Origin: Burkholderia mayonis
GTDB taxonomy: Bacteria > Pseudomonadota > Gammaproteobacteria > Burkholderiales > Burkholderiaceae
DNA: 64,000 nt
Assembly: GCF_001523745.2 (NCBI RefSeq)
Contig: NZ_CP013387.1
Location: 2,480,001 to 2,544,000 of the forward strand
Reading direction: 5' to 3'
Position numbers and translations under genes: made by a program
In this document: piece by piece, positions 1-10,291 of the stretch
How positions within the stretch are numbered: the stretch's first letter is position 1
Layout: each line of letters opens with the position of its first letter
The notes under the pieces: generated by a model
Database searches by the model: none
Told to the model about the DNA's origin: nothing
The model's input: the letters and a program-made list of their open reading frames with translations, nothing else

Positions 1-422
1 TCTACGGCGCCGCGGCCGCGCTCGTCGTGCTCGATCGTTCGATCGATGAAACGATCGACTACACGCGGCAGCGCAAGATCTTCGGGCGGCCGGTGCTCGA
101 TCACCAGGTCGTTCACTATCGGCTCGCCGAGCTGAAGACCGAAGTCGAGGCGCTGCGCGCGCTCACCTATCGCGCGACCGAGCTTTACGTGCAAGGCGGC
201 GACGTGACGACGCTCGCGTCGATGGCGAAGCTGAAGGCGGGACGCCTCGCGCGCGAAGTGACCGACAGTTGTTTGCAGTTCTGGGGCGGCATGGGCTTCG
301 CGTGGGAATCGAGCATCTCGCGGACTTATCGCGACACGCGGTTGTTCTCGATCGGCGGCGGCGCGGACGAAGTGATGCTCGGCATCATCTGCAAGAAGCT
401 CGGCACGCTGCCGCGGGAGTGA
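1..422 (+). CDS. Acyl-CoA dehydrogenase, C-terminal part (cut by window edge)
   Basis: The reading frame is open from base 3 and the 5' end lies outside the window. About 139 residues remain. They form the C-terminal helical domain of a flavin-dependent acyl-CoA dehydrogenase: 'TRQRKIFGRPVLDHQ' with the Arg that contacts FAD, then 'QFWGGMGF' and 'SRTYRDTRLFSIGGGADEVM', typical of the family near the C-terminus. It would oxidise an acyl-CoA to the 2-enoyl-CoA and pass electrons to ETF. The enoyl-CoA hydratase starts 6 bp downstream and a carboxylase alpha subunit follows, so it fits a leucine-type (liu) or acyclic terpenoid-type (atu) carboxylation pathway. The order dehydrogenase-hydratase-carboxylase alpha resembles atuDEF more than liuABCD. 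Exact acyl specificity cannot be read from this part. Confidence 0.9.
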   Translation, partial: YGAAAALVVLDRSIDETIDYTRQRKIFGRPVLDHQVVHYRLAELKTEVEALRALTYRATELYVQGGDVTTLASMAKLKAGRLAREVTDSCLQFWGGMGFAWESSISRTYRDTRLFSIGGGADEVMLGIICKKLGTLPRE

Positions 423-428
423 CGCGCG

Positions 429-1267
429 ATGATCGAAACGACTTCCCCGACGCTCGCGCCGCTGCACGTTACGCGAGCGGACGGCATCGTGTTCGCGACG
501 CTGAATCGGCCGGCCAAGCGCAACGCGCTGACCGACGATCTCGTCGCTGCGCTCGACGCCGAATGCGAACGCGTCGCCGCCGATGACGGCGTGCGCGCGT
601 TCGTGCTGCGCGGCGCGGGCGGCGTGTTCTGCGCGGGCGGCGACTTCGGCGGCTTCAAGACGATGATGCGCGAGCCGGCGCCCGCCGGTGAGATCGATCC
701 GATCGCGGCGTCGAACCGCCGGTTCGGCGCGCTGCTCGACAAGCTCGCGGCACTGCCGATGCCGACGCTCGCCGTGATCGAAGGCGCGGCGATGGGCGGC
801 GGCTGCGGGCTCGCCGCCGCGTGCGACCGCGTGCTGATGGCGAACGATGCATATCTGTCGATGCCGGAGACGTCGCTCGGGCTGCCGCCCGCGCAGATCG
901 CGCCGTTCATCGTCGCGCGCGCGGGCGCGGTGCGCGGCCGCTGGCTGATGCTGACGGGCCGCAGGCTGTCGGCCGCCGACGCGCTGCATGCGGGCCTCGT
1001 CGACGAAACCGCGAGCGCCGACGGCATCGACTTGCTGCTGCGCGGCGAGCTCGCGCGCGTGCTCGCATGCGAACCGGCCGCGCAGCGCGCGACGAAGCGG
1101 ATCGTCGCCGATGCGCTGCGCCGCGAGCGCGGCGCCGTTCTAGACGCGGCCGCGGACGAATTCGCCGCCGCGCTGCGCTCGGGCGTCGTCGTCGAAGGGC
1201 TCGCCGCGTTGACCGACAAACGCGCGCCCGGCTGGGCGAGCGACGCGCCGGCGCTGCCGGAGATGCC

Positions 1268-1271
<4 letters not shown>
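429..1271 (+). CDS. Enoyl-CoA hydratase/isomerase family protein
   Basis: 280 residues, usual length for a crotonase-fold enzyme. The two oxyanion-hole segments are visible: 'GVFCAGGDFGGF' and 'GAAMGGGCGLAAACD', followed by 'MPETSLGLPP'. It hydrates a 2-enoyl-CoA. Between an acyl-CoA dehydrogenase and a biotin carboxylase subunit, the likely substrate is a glutaconyl-CoA-type product (methylglutaconyl-CoA or isohexenylglutaconyl-CoA), by analogy with LiuC/AtuE; that substrate is inferred. Its stop overlaps the next start (ATGA), so translation is probably coupled. Confidence 0.9.
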
Positions 1272-3274
<2,003 letters not shown>

Positions 3275-3308
3275 ACGCGGCCGGCATCCGAAACAAGGAG
3301 ATTATTCG

Positions 3309-4193
3309 ATGAGCAATCCGGTCGTCATCACGTGCGCGCTGAACGGCATCTTCACGGACCCGAAGCAGTTCAACGTGCCCGTCACGCCCGAGCAGATGGC
3401 GCGCGAAGCGAAAGGCGCATACGACGCCGGCGCGTCGTGCATGCACGTGCACTTCCGTCGGCAGGAGGCGGACAAGGGGCACCTGCCGTCGTGGGACCCG
3501 CAGCTCGCGGCCGAGATCGCGCAGGCGATCCGCGAGGCGTGCCCGGGCGTGATCTTCAATCAGTCGACGGGCATCGTCGGGCCGAACGTCGACGGCCCGC
3601 TCGCGTGCATCCGGTCGATCCGCCCGGAGATCGCCGCATGCAACGCGGGTTCGCTCAACTATCTGAAGGTGAAGGCCGATGGCGCATGGGCGTGGCCGCC
3701 GATGTTGTTCGACAATCCGGTCGACAAAATCGCGTCGTTCCTGAAGACGATGGCCGAGACGGGCGCGGTGCCCGAATTCGAGTGCTTCGACACCGGCATC
3801 GTTCGCTGCATCGACATGTACGCGCGCGCCGGATTGTTCGCGGGACGATCGAACTACAACTTCGTGATGGGCGTCGAGTCGGGAATGCCCGCCGATCCCG
3901 AGCTGCTGCCGATCCTGATCCGGCTGCTGCGGCCGGACTCGACGTGGCAAGTCACCGCGATCGGCCGCGCGAACATCTGGGCGCTGCATCGGCGCACGGC
4001 CGAGCTCGGCGGGCAATTGCGGACCGGTCTCGAAGACACGTTCTATCTGCCGGACGGCGCGCGCGCGACGTCGAACGCGCAGCTCGTCGATGCGATCGCG
4101 ACGGTCGCGCGCGAAGCCGGGCGGCAGATCGCGTCGCCGCAAGAAGCGCGGCGGATGCTCGGCGCGCGCGCCGAGGCGGCATCGCATGCGTGA
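3309..4193 (+). CDS. Beta-keto acid cleavage enzyme (BKACE, DUF849)
   Basis: 294 residues. The start at 3309 is preceded by an AAGGAG ribosome-binding site. The sequence belongs to the family of 3-keto-5-aminohexanoate cleavage enzyme (Kce): N-terminal 'VVITCALNG', the Zn-binding 'HVH' in 'ASCMHVHFR', 'FNQSTGI', 'ECFDTG', and 'GLEDTFYL' carrying the conserved Glu near the C-terminus. Family members condense a beta-keto acid with acetyl-CoA to give acetoacetate and a new CoA ester. It lies 34 bp after the carboxylase alpha gene, where liu-type operons usually have HMG-CoA lyase. It may finish the pathway by a different carbon-carbon cleavage; the substrate is unknown. Confidence 0.85.
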   Translation: MSNPVVITCALNGIFTDPKQFNVPVTPEQMAREAKGAYDAGASCMHVHFRRQEADKGHLPSWDPQLAAEIAQAIREACPGVIFNQSTGIVGPNVDGPLACIRSIRPEIAACNAGSLNYLKVKADGAWAWPPMLFDNPVDKIASFLKTMAETGAVPEFECFDTGIVRCIDMYARAGLFAGRSNYNFVMGVESGMPADPELLPILIRLLRPDSTWQVTAIGRANIWALHRRTAELGGQLRTGLEDTFYLPDGARATSNAQLVDAIATVAREAGRQIASPQEARRMLGARAEAASHA

Positions 4194-4557
4194 TCGGATG
4201 AAAGCGCGATCGGATGGATGCTCGATTGCAGTGGCCGCGCCGGCCGCTTGTGCGGTCGGCGTACCGCGGACACTGCGGAGGTTGTAGCGAAGCGCCGGCG
4301 AGCGCGAGACTTGCATCCGCCGTAACGCAAGCCGATGCATTCGCGCTTGGTCTGCGCCTGGAAACGCGACGCGCGTGCGTGCATCACACACTGCGCGTCG
4401 AACGTGAAAGGTGAGGATTTTCGGGAGGCCAACGACGCCGTCCCGAACCGACGAAAACCGGCGCACGTCGGCGCTGTTCGAATGCACCGGGCCGCCACAT
4501 CACAACGAACCGAGGCCGCGGCCGCCGCACGCGCCCGGCGCTCGCCAGGAGACGACA
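4194..4557. other. Intergenic, no gene seen
   Basis: 364 bp between BKACE and the acyl-CoA synthetase. No convincing ORF or terminator. The only useful element is the ribosome-binding site GGAG at about 4549-4552 serving the TTG start at 4558. Confidence 0.5.
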
Positions 4558-6219
4558 TTGACCTCGATCGCCCCGGACAACCTGCCGCTCGAACGCCTTC
4601 AGCATTGGGAACGCGCGCGCGCCGACGACATCTGGCTCGTCCAGCCGACGGGCGGCGGCGAAGCCCGCCGCTTCACGTGGCGCGAGGCGGTCGACGAAGC
4701 CCGCCGCATCGCCGCGTATCTGCGCGCGCTCGACCTGCCGCGCGGCTCGAACATCGCGATCCTGTCGAAGAACTGCGCGCATTGGATCCTCGCCGATTTC
4801 GCGATCTGGCTGAGCGGCCACGTGTCGGTGCCGCTCTATCCGACGCTCGGCGCCGAATCGATCCGGCAAGTGCTCACGCACAGCGAAGCGGCGGTGCTGT
4901 TCGCCGGCAAGCTCGATGCGTGGGAGCACATGCGCGCGGGCGTGCCGTCGCACGTGCGATGCATCGGCCTGCCGTATCTGTCCGATGCGCAGTTCGACGG
5001 CGCGAGATGGGACGACATCGTCCGCGACACCGCGCCGCTCGCGGACCATGTGACGCGCGCCGCCGACGAGCTCGCGACGATCGTCTACACGTCGGGCACG
5101 ACGGGCGATCCGAAGGGCGTGATGCTGACGTTCGGCGCGCTCGGGTGGTGCGTCGAGCCGGTCTTCGATCTGATCGCGCTCGGGCCCGACGACCGGATGA
5201 TCTCGTACCTGCCGCTGTCGCACGTCGCCGAGCGCGGCTATGTCGAGATGCTGTCGGTGCGCACCGGATTCACCGTCCATTTCAGCGAATCGCTCGACAC
5301 GTTCCTCGCCGACCTGCAGCGCGCGCGGCCGACGTTCTTCATCTCGGTGCCTCGACTCTGGGCGAAGTTCCAGCACGCGGTCGCGAGCCGCCTGCCGCCC
5401 GGCCCGATTCCCGATGCGATGAAGCCGATGATTCTGCAGCAGCTCGGCCTCGATCAGGTTCGCCTCGCCGCGAGCGCGGCCGCGGCGATCGAGCCCGCGC
5501 TGCTGACCTGGTATCGCGATCTCGGGCTCGAACTGCTCGAAGGCTACGGGATGAGCGAAGTGTGCGGCGTGTCGCATTCGTGCCGGCAGCACGACATGCG
5601 GCCCGGCTACGTCGGCACGCCGGTGCGCGGCGTCGAGAGCCGCCTCGCCGGCACCGGCGAGATCGAGATCCGCTCGCCGGGCAACACGATCGGCTATTAC
5701 AAGCGCCCGGACCTGACTGCGGCGCTCTTCACGCCGGACGGCTTCGTGCGCAGCGGCGACAAGGGCGAGCTCGACGACGCGGGCCGCCTCAAGATCACCG
5801 GGCGCGTGAAGGATATCTTCAAGACGAGCAAGGGCAAGTATGTCGCGCCGTCGCCGATCGAGAGCCGGCTGACGATGCATCCGTTCGTCGACGCGTGCTG
5901 TGTCGTCGGCGCGGGACTGTCGCAGCCGTGCGCGCTCGTGTCGCTGTCCGACGAGGGCCGCCGGCTCGACGGCAACGGCCGGCGCGCGGCGCTCGTGACG
6001 TCGCTCGGCGAGCATCTCGAACGCGTCAACGCGAGCCTCGACGATCACGAGAAGCTGCGCTTCATCGTGGTCGTCGATTCGATCTGGAACGAGACGAGCG
6101 GCTTCGTGACGCCGACGTTCAAGGTGCGCAGGAATCGCGTCGAAGAGCGATATGCGCCGTTTCTCGACACATGGGACGCGCGAGGGACGACGGTCGTCTG
6201 GGAGTCCGAAGCGGCCTGA
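4558..6219 (+). CDS. AMP-dependent acyl-CoA synthetase (long-chain type)
   Basis: 553 residues from a TTG start at 4558, chosen because GGAG lies 6 bp upstream and the protein then begins with the usual family N-terminus; in-frame upstream starts (from 4411) give an unconserved Arg-rich leader. ANL-superfamily motifs: P-loop 'YTSGTTGDPKGV' from residue 177, 'EGYGMSEVCGVSHS', 'RSGDKGELDDAGRLKITGR' and 'KDIFKTSKGKYVAPSPIE'. It activates a fatty or branched carboxylic acid to its acyl-CoA through an acyl-adenylate. It resembles FadD15/long-chain synthetases and probably feeds the catabolic operon upstream. The lysine expected in the last motif is present ('SKGKYVAP'). Confidence 0.87.
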   Translation: MTSIAPDNLPLERLQHWERARADDIWLVQPTGGGEARRFTWREAVDEARRIAAYLRALDLPRGSNIAILSKNCAHWILADFAIWLSGHVSVPLYPTLGAESIRQVLTHSEAAVLFAGKLDAWEHMRAGVPSHVRCIGLPYLSDAQFDGARWDDIVRDTAPLADHVTRAADELATIVYTSGTTGDPKGVMLTFGALGWCVEPVFDLIALGPDDRMISYLPLSHVAERGYVEMLSVRTGFTVHFSESLDTFLADLQRARPTFFISVPRLWAKFQHAVASRLPPGPIPDAMKPMILQQLGLDQVRLAASAAAAIEPALLTWYRDLGLELLEGYGMSEVCGVSHSCRQHDMRPGYVGTPVRGVESRLAGTGEIEIRSPGNTIGYYKRPDLTAALFTPDGFVRSGDKGELDDAGRLKITGRVKDIFKTSKGKYVAPSPIESRLTMHPFVDACCVVGAGLSQPCALVSLSDEGRRLDGNGRRAALVTSLGEHLERVNASLDDHEKLRFIVVVDSIWNETSGFVTPTFKVRRNRVEERYAPFLDTWDARGTTVVWESEAA

Positions 6220-6255
6220 TCGACGCCGCATCGTCACGGCATCGCTCGATGACAA

Positions 6256-6283
6256 AAGGCGCGCGGCGCGGCGCGCCTTCTTT
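6256..6283 (+). terminator. Rho-independent terminator after the acyl-CoA synthetase
   Basis: A perfect 9-bp stem AAGGCGCGC / GCGCGCCTT with a 6-nt loop, followed by CTTT, 36 bp after the stop codon of the synthetase gene. Confidence 0.75.
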
Positions 6284-6597
6284 CCGATCTGACCGTGCGT
6301 CGCGGCGTCAGCCGCGTTCAATGCGATCGTCTTCGTTTCCGCTTCCGTCACCCCGCATCGGCCGCCAACCGCATCGACGCAGCGCGCCGTCGCGCGACCA
6401 TCAGTGCTTCGAATAAGGACAGCGAATCAGCTTGCCGATCGCATTCGACAGCAGATCCCCGGTTCCTTTCAGCGAATTCCGGGTATACGCCGTCGTCACG
6501 CCGGCCTGCCCGTCGGATACGTGCATCCGGCCGTGCGGCGACGATTGTCGTTATCGATGATGGTTCCTCGCGTCGGCCGACGCCGGCCGCGCCCCGT
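6284..6597. other. Intergenic, no gene seen
   Basis: About 314 bp between the terminator and the convergent isochorismatase-like gene. Only short overlapping frames without family features; nothing further recognised. Confidence 0.4.
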
Positions 6598-7209
6598 TCA
6601 GACGAGCGGCAACTGCAGCACTCGCTCGGTCGTCATCACGTCGCCGAACGTGTCGTCGACGGTCGCGAGCGCCGCGCGGTGCAGGTCGGCATGCGACAGC
6701 ACGCTGCCGTCCGCGCGATCGAGATCGCGCGTCGCGCACGCGTCGTCGGCGACGATCACGTCGTAGCCGAGCGGCACCGCGTCGCGCGCGGCCCCCGCGA
6801 CGCACGCATGCGTCATCAGGCCCGTGATGATCAGCGTCTCGACGCCGGCCGCCTTCAGACGCTTGTCGAGGTCGGTCGTCGGAAACGCGCTGACGGACGA
6901 CTTCCGCAGCACATGATGATTCGTCGCGGGTTGCAGCTCCGCGTGGAATTGCACGCCGTCGCCGTCCTCGGCGAACACCGGGCTGCCCGCAGGCATGACA
7001 TGCTGGATGTGGAACACGCGGATGCCCGCGCGATCGGCATGCGCGACGAGACGCTGCGTGTTGCGCAGCGCGCGGTCGCCGTCGGGGATCGGCATCTTGC
7101 CGCTGAAGTACTCGTTCTGGAAATCGATCACCAGCAGCGCGGTGCTCGCGGCTTCGATCGCCTGCGGAGCGCTCGCGCCGGCCAGGGTGCGAATGGTGGG
7201 ATGGCTCAT
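6598..7209 (-). CDS. Isochorismatase-family cysteine hydrolase
   Basis: 203 residues from ATG at 7209; a longer frame reaches 7248 but adds only an unconserved leader. The catalytic triad of the family is visible: Asp in 'LLVIDFQNEYF', Lys in 'HHVLRKSS', and the nucleophile Cys in 'GLMTHACVAGAARDA'. Members hydrolyse isochorismate, nicotinamide or related amides; the substrate is not determined by sequence. Transcribed divergently from the GlxA-like regulator at 7386, which probably controls it. This pairing is common in Burkholderia. Confidence 0.88.
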   Translation of the reverse strand: MSHPTIRTLAGASAPQAIEAASTALLVIDFQNEYFSGKMPIPDGDRALRNTQRLVAHADRAGIRVFHIQHVMPAGSPVFAEDGDGVQFHAELQPATNHHVLRKSSVSAFPTTDLDKRLKAAGVETLIITGLMTHACVAGAARDAVPLGYDVIVADDACATRDLDRADGSVLSHADLHRAALATVDDTFGDVMTTERVLQLPLV

Positions 7210-7320
7210 CGTGAAGGTCCTGGTGAATGAAGCGCGACGCACGCCCATCGTCCGTCGCTGTGCGTTTCGCCTCCGCGGCGGCGAAACAGACGCAAGTATC
7301 CGAGTGCGGGCCTGGTCGCG

Positions 7321-7363
7321 AAAGTGGCCTTGAAGACAGCATGTGATAGGATCGGGCCACTTT
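7321..7363. promoter_or_regulatory. Inverted repeat in the divergent isochorismatase/araC promoter
   Basis: AAAGTGGCC at 7321-7329 and its exact inverse GGCCACTTT at 7355-7363, separated by 25 bp. A -10-like TAGGAT preceded by TG lies between them (7347-7352). The arms are two to three helical turns apart, a good candidate operator for the adjacent AraC-type regulator. Binding is inferred. Confidence 0.5.
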
Positions 7364-7385
7364 TAGGACTGCCGTCTCATCCGCC

Positions 7386-8351
7386 ATGCATACCGTCGCG
7401 GTCATCGCCTTCGAAGGCATCAGCCCGTTCCATTTGTCGGTGCCGTGCATCGTGTTCGGCGACGACCTCGCGCGGCTCGGCGTGCCGCGCTACCGCCTGC
7501 TGATCTGCGGCGAGAAGACGGGGCTCGTGCCGACGATGTCGGGTTTCAGCATCGACGTGCCGCACGATCTGTCGGTGCTCGCCGAAGCCGATACGGTGAT
7601 CGTACCGGCGTGGCGCGATCCCGACGAACGACCGCCCGAAGCGCTGCTGGACGCGCTGCGCATCGCGCACCGGCGCGGCGCGCGGATCGCGGGCCTCTGC
7701 CTCGGCACGTTCATCCTCGCGGAAGCCGGCCTGCTGGACGGCCGCACCGCCGCGACGCACTGGGCGTGGGGCGACGACTTCGCGCAGAAGTACCCGAAGA
7801 TCAAGCTCGACCGAAAAGTGCTGTACATCGACGACGGCAACATCCTCACGTCGGCGGGCACGGCGGCGGCAATCGACTGCTGCCTGCATCTGCTGCGCCG
7901 CGATCACGGCGCGGACGTCGCGAACCGCGTCGCGCGCCGGATGGTCGTCGCGCCGCACCGCCACGGCGGCCAGGCGCAGTACATCGAGCAGCCGCTGCCG
8001 AAAGCCGCGGCGGACGACCCGCTCAGCACGGCGCTCGACTGGGCGATCGAGCATCTCGAACAGCCACTGTGCCTCGACGCGCTCGCGGCCCGCGCGGGGA
8101 TGAGCCGGCGCAATTTCACGCGGCGCTTCAAGACGAAGACCGGGACGACGGTGTCGCAATGGCTGCTGAATCATCGGCTGACAGCCGCGCAGCGTCTGCT
8201 CGAAACCAGCGACAAGACGGTCGAGCGCATCGCGGAGATCGTCGGCTTCGGATCGACCGTTTCGCTGCGGCAGCACTTCACTGCCGCGTATTCGATTTCG
8301 CCGGGGGCGTATCGGAAGCAGTTCGGGCGAGGTTCGGCCGCCGCGAGATGA
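7386..8351 (+). CDS. GlxA-like AraC-family transcriptional regulator
   Basis: 321 residues. N-terminal DJ-1/PfpI-like domain (about 1-190) with the nucleophile-elbow region 'GARIAGLCLGTFILAEAGLL' and 'ATHW', then a C-terminal AraC DNA-binding domain with two helix-turn-helix units ('RAGMSRRNFTRRFKTKTG' and 'ERIAEIVGFGSTVSLRQHF'). It is a typical regulator of the GlxA type. It is divergent from the isochorismatase-family hydrolase with 176 bp between starts, so control of that gene is the simplest idea. The effector is unknown. Confidence 0.92.
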   Translation: MHTVAVIAFEGISPFHLSVPCIVFGDDLARLGVPRYRLLICGEKTGLVPTMSGFSIDVPHDLSVLAEADTVIVPAWRDPDERPPEALLDALRIAHRRGARIAGLCLGTFILAEAGLLDGRTAATHWAWGDDFAQKYPKIKLDRKVLYIDDGNILTSAGTAAAIDCCLHLLRRDHGADVANRVARRMVVAPHRHGGQAQYIEQPLPKAAADDPLSTALDWAIEHLEQPLCLDALAARAGMSRRNFTRRFKTKTGTTVSQWLLNHRLTAAQRLLETSDKTVERIAEIVGFGSTVSLRQHFTAAYSISPGAYRKQFGRGSAAAR

Positions 8352-8937
8352 CGCGCCCGGCTCGACCGCATCGCACGGCCATCCGTCGCCGCCGCGCGCC
8401 ATTTCTTCAAATCGAAAATAGCACGCGCGATGATCCGGCAACCGGCGGCTTGCGCTCCGCCATATCGCGCGTCACACGAATAGATTAAGCACGTCATTGA
8501 ATCGAAACAGCGTTTGCTTAATAGCGCGCGCACCAATTCGATCTTTCTTATCGTTATTTATTTCAGTTGCGCCCGGTTCCGCCATGCCGGCCGAATCCGA
8601 TTCCGATCAGCAAGTCGATTCGACTATCGAGTGTTTCTTCGGTTTCCGGAACCGGGCCCAGAATCGGGCCGGCCCGCGATTGATCGATGTCGGCATCAAA
8701 CTCATCCGCACCGATCGTTCACCGGAACGAAACGAGAGATCGCCGACTAGGAAACGCGAGATGCCCTGGAAACGGTTTCCAGCGATCTTTATCCGGTTCC
8801 GCATTCAAATCAAAATTCCACATCGACAAGTTGTTTCGGTATACCAAATACATCAGCGTTGACGATAGGAAAATTCATATTGAGTTTCGAATGCCGTCAA
8901 TGAAATATGTACCAAACAATTTACTGAGAGATATCCG
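8352..8937. other. Intergenic region upstream of the lipid operon
   Basis: 586 bp, less GC-rich than its surroundings, with no convincing gene. It should hold the promoter of the operon starting at 8938 and contains the palindrome listed separately at 8766-8782. The last 100 bp are AT-rich. Confidence 0.5.
8766..8782. promoter_or_regulatory. 17-bp perfect palindrome, candidate operator
   Basis: CTGGAAAC-G-GTTTCCAG, an exact inverted repeat with a one-base centre, about 155 bp upstream of the first desaturase of the lipid operon. The TGGAAA..TTTCCA layout recalls operators of LacI/GalR-type repressors, but no such regulator is encoded nearby. Confidence 0.35.
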
Positions 8938-9969
8938 ATGAGTCTCGGCCAGCCTCCGTCTTCAAGCGAGGCGAGCCAGCCCGAGGGTGCGATCGGAAGC
9001 GCGATTCCCGCGTCTTTTTCTTCCGCTTCGCATGGCGTGGCTCGCCCGACAAGAATCTTGCCCCGTTCAGCCGTTCGTCTCGATCGCCGTATCGCCGCCG
9101 TCGTCACACTGCTTCCCGCGTTGGGCACGGGCGCGGCGATCGCTTTATGGCTCGGCGGCCATGGGCCGGGCGCCGTCGAGCTGATCGTGTTCGCGGTCTT
9201 CTATTTCGCGACCGCATTGGGGCTCGAAGTCGGCTTTCATCGCCACGTGACGCACAAGGCGTTCAAGGCGAAGCCGTGGGTGCGGACCGCGCTGATCGCG
9301 CTCGGCTCGATGGGCGCGCACGGCCCCGTCAACTGGTGGGCGTCGACGCACCGGCGTCATCATTCGACGAGCGACGGCGACGGCGATCCCCATTCGCCGC
9401 ACCTGTCGGGCGAAGGCGTCGGCGGCCGGCTCAAGGGTCTGTATCACAGCCACATGGGGTGGCTCTTCGTCGGCGAATCGACGCGGCCGGCGGGTTGGGA
9501 GAAATACGTGCCCGACCTTTACCAGGACCCGCTCGTCTTCAGGCAGCACATGGCGTATTACCGCTGGGTCTGGATCGGCCTCGCGCTGCCGCCGCTGATT
9601 TGCGGGCTCGCGTCGAGATCGTGGATGGGCGTGCTGCTCGGCTTCCTGTGGGGCGACATGGTGCGGATCTTCGCGGTCAGCCATTGCATCTGGGCGCTGA
9701 ACTCGCTGTGCCACGTGATCGGCCGGCGCGATTTCCACACCACCGCGCACGACCGCAGCCGCAACAGCCTGCTGCTCGCGATCCCGACGTTCGGCCAGGG
9801 TTGGCACAACAACCATCACGCGTTTCCCGCATCCGCTTTCACCGGGCTGCATTGGTGGCAGATCGATCCGGGCGGGCTGTTCGTCTGCGTGCTGGAACGC
9901 CTGCACCTCGTCTACGACGTGCATCGTCCGGACGCAGCACTCATCGAAAAGAAGCGCATCGCACCATGA
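8938..9969 (+). CDS. Membrane fatty acid desaturase (acyl-CoA/acyl-ACP type) I
   Basis: 343 residues. The three histidine boxes of delta-9-type membrane desaturases are intact: HRHVTH at 101-106, HRRHH at 138-142 and HNNHH at 290-294, with hydrophobic segments between about 52-95 and 190-225 forming membrane spans. It should use a di-iron centre and O2 to place a double bond in an acyl chain. It opens a tight operon with its own acyl carrier protein 25 bp downstream and a fatty acyl-AMP ligase, so the substrate is probably an ACP-bound chain. The first ~45 residues are a poorly conserved extension. It is paralogous to the desaturase at 11209. Confidence 0.9.
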   Translation: MSLGQPPSSSEASQPEGAIGSAIPASFSSASHGVARPTRILPRSAVRLDRRIAAVVTLLPALGTGAAIALWLGGHGPGAVELIVFAVFYFATALGLEVGFHRHVTHKAFKAKPWVRTALIALGSMGAHGPVNWWASTHRRHHSTSDGDGDPHSPHLSGEGVGGRLKGLYHSHMGWLFVGESTRPAGWEKYVPDLYQDPLVFRQHMAYYRWVWIGLALPPLICGLASRSWMGVLLGFLWGDMVRIFAVSHCIWALNSLCHVIGRRDFHTTAHDRSRNSLLLAIPTFGQGWHNNHHAFPASAFTGLHWWQIDPGGLFVCVLERLHLVYDVHRPDAALIEKKRIAP

Positions 9970-9994
9970 ACGACTCTCCACGGGAGCCAGGAAA

Positions 9995-10279
9995 ATGAAG
10001 AGCGCCACCTTGAAGGCAGTGGAAATCGACGCAAGAAGCCACGAAGGCATCGTCGACTGGATGACCGGCTATCTGGCAGCCAGACTGCGCACCGACAGCG
10101 GCTCGATCGACGTGAACAAGCAGTTCATCGAATACGGCCTCGATTCGGCCGACGCGATGAGGATGGTCGGCGATCTCGAGGATTATCTCGGCTTCGAGCT
10201 GTCCCCGAGCCTGCCCTATCAATATCCGACGATCGACGCGCTCGCGCAGGCGCTCGCCAATCTGTCGGCCGGGCGATAG
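9995..10279 (+). CDS. Acyl carrier protein
   Basis: 94 residues with the phosphopantetheine site 'EYGLDSADAMRM'; the attachment Ser is residue 51. The usual DSL is DSA here. It is flanked by helices typical of a stand-alone carrier ('QFIEYGLDS', 'LEDYLGFELSPSLPYQYPTI'). It differs from housekeeping AcpP and sits between a desaturase and a methyltransferase, so it is a dedicated carrier for the chain activated by the acyl-AMP ligase at 13290. A good ribosome-binding site (GGGAGCCAGGAAA) precedes the ATG. Confidence 0.9.
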   Translation: MKSATLKAVEIDARSHEGIVDWMTGYLAARLRTDSGSIDVNKQFIEYGLDSADAMRMVGDLEDYLGFELSPSLPYQYPTIDALAQALANLSAGR

Positions 10280-10291
10280 GGAGACCGAACG

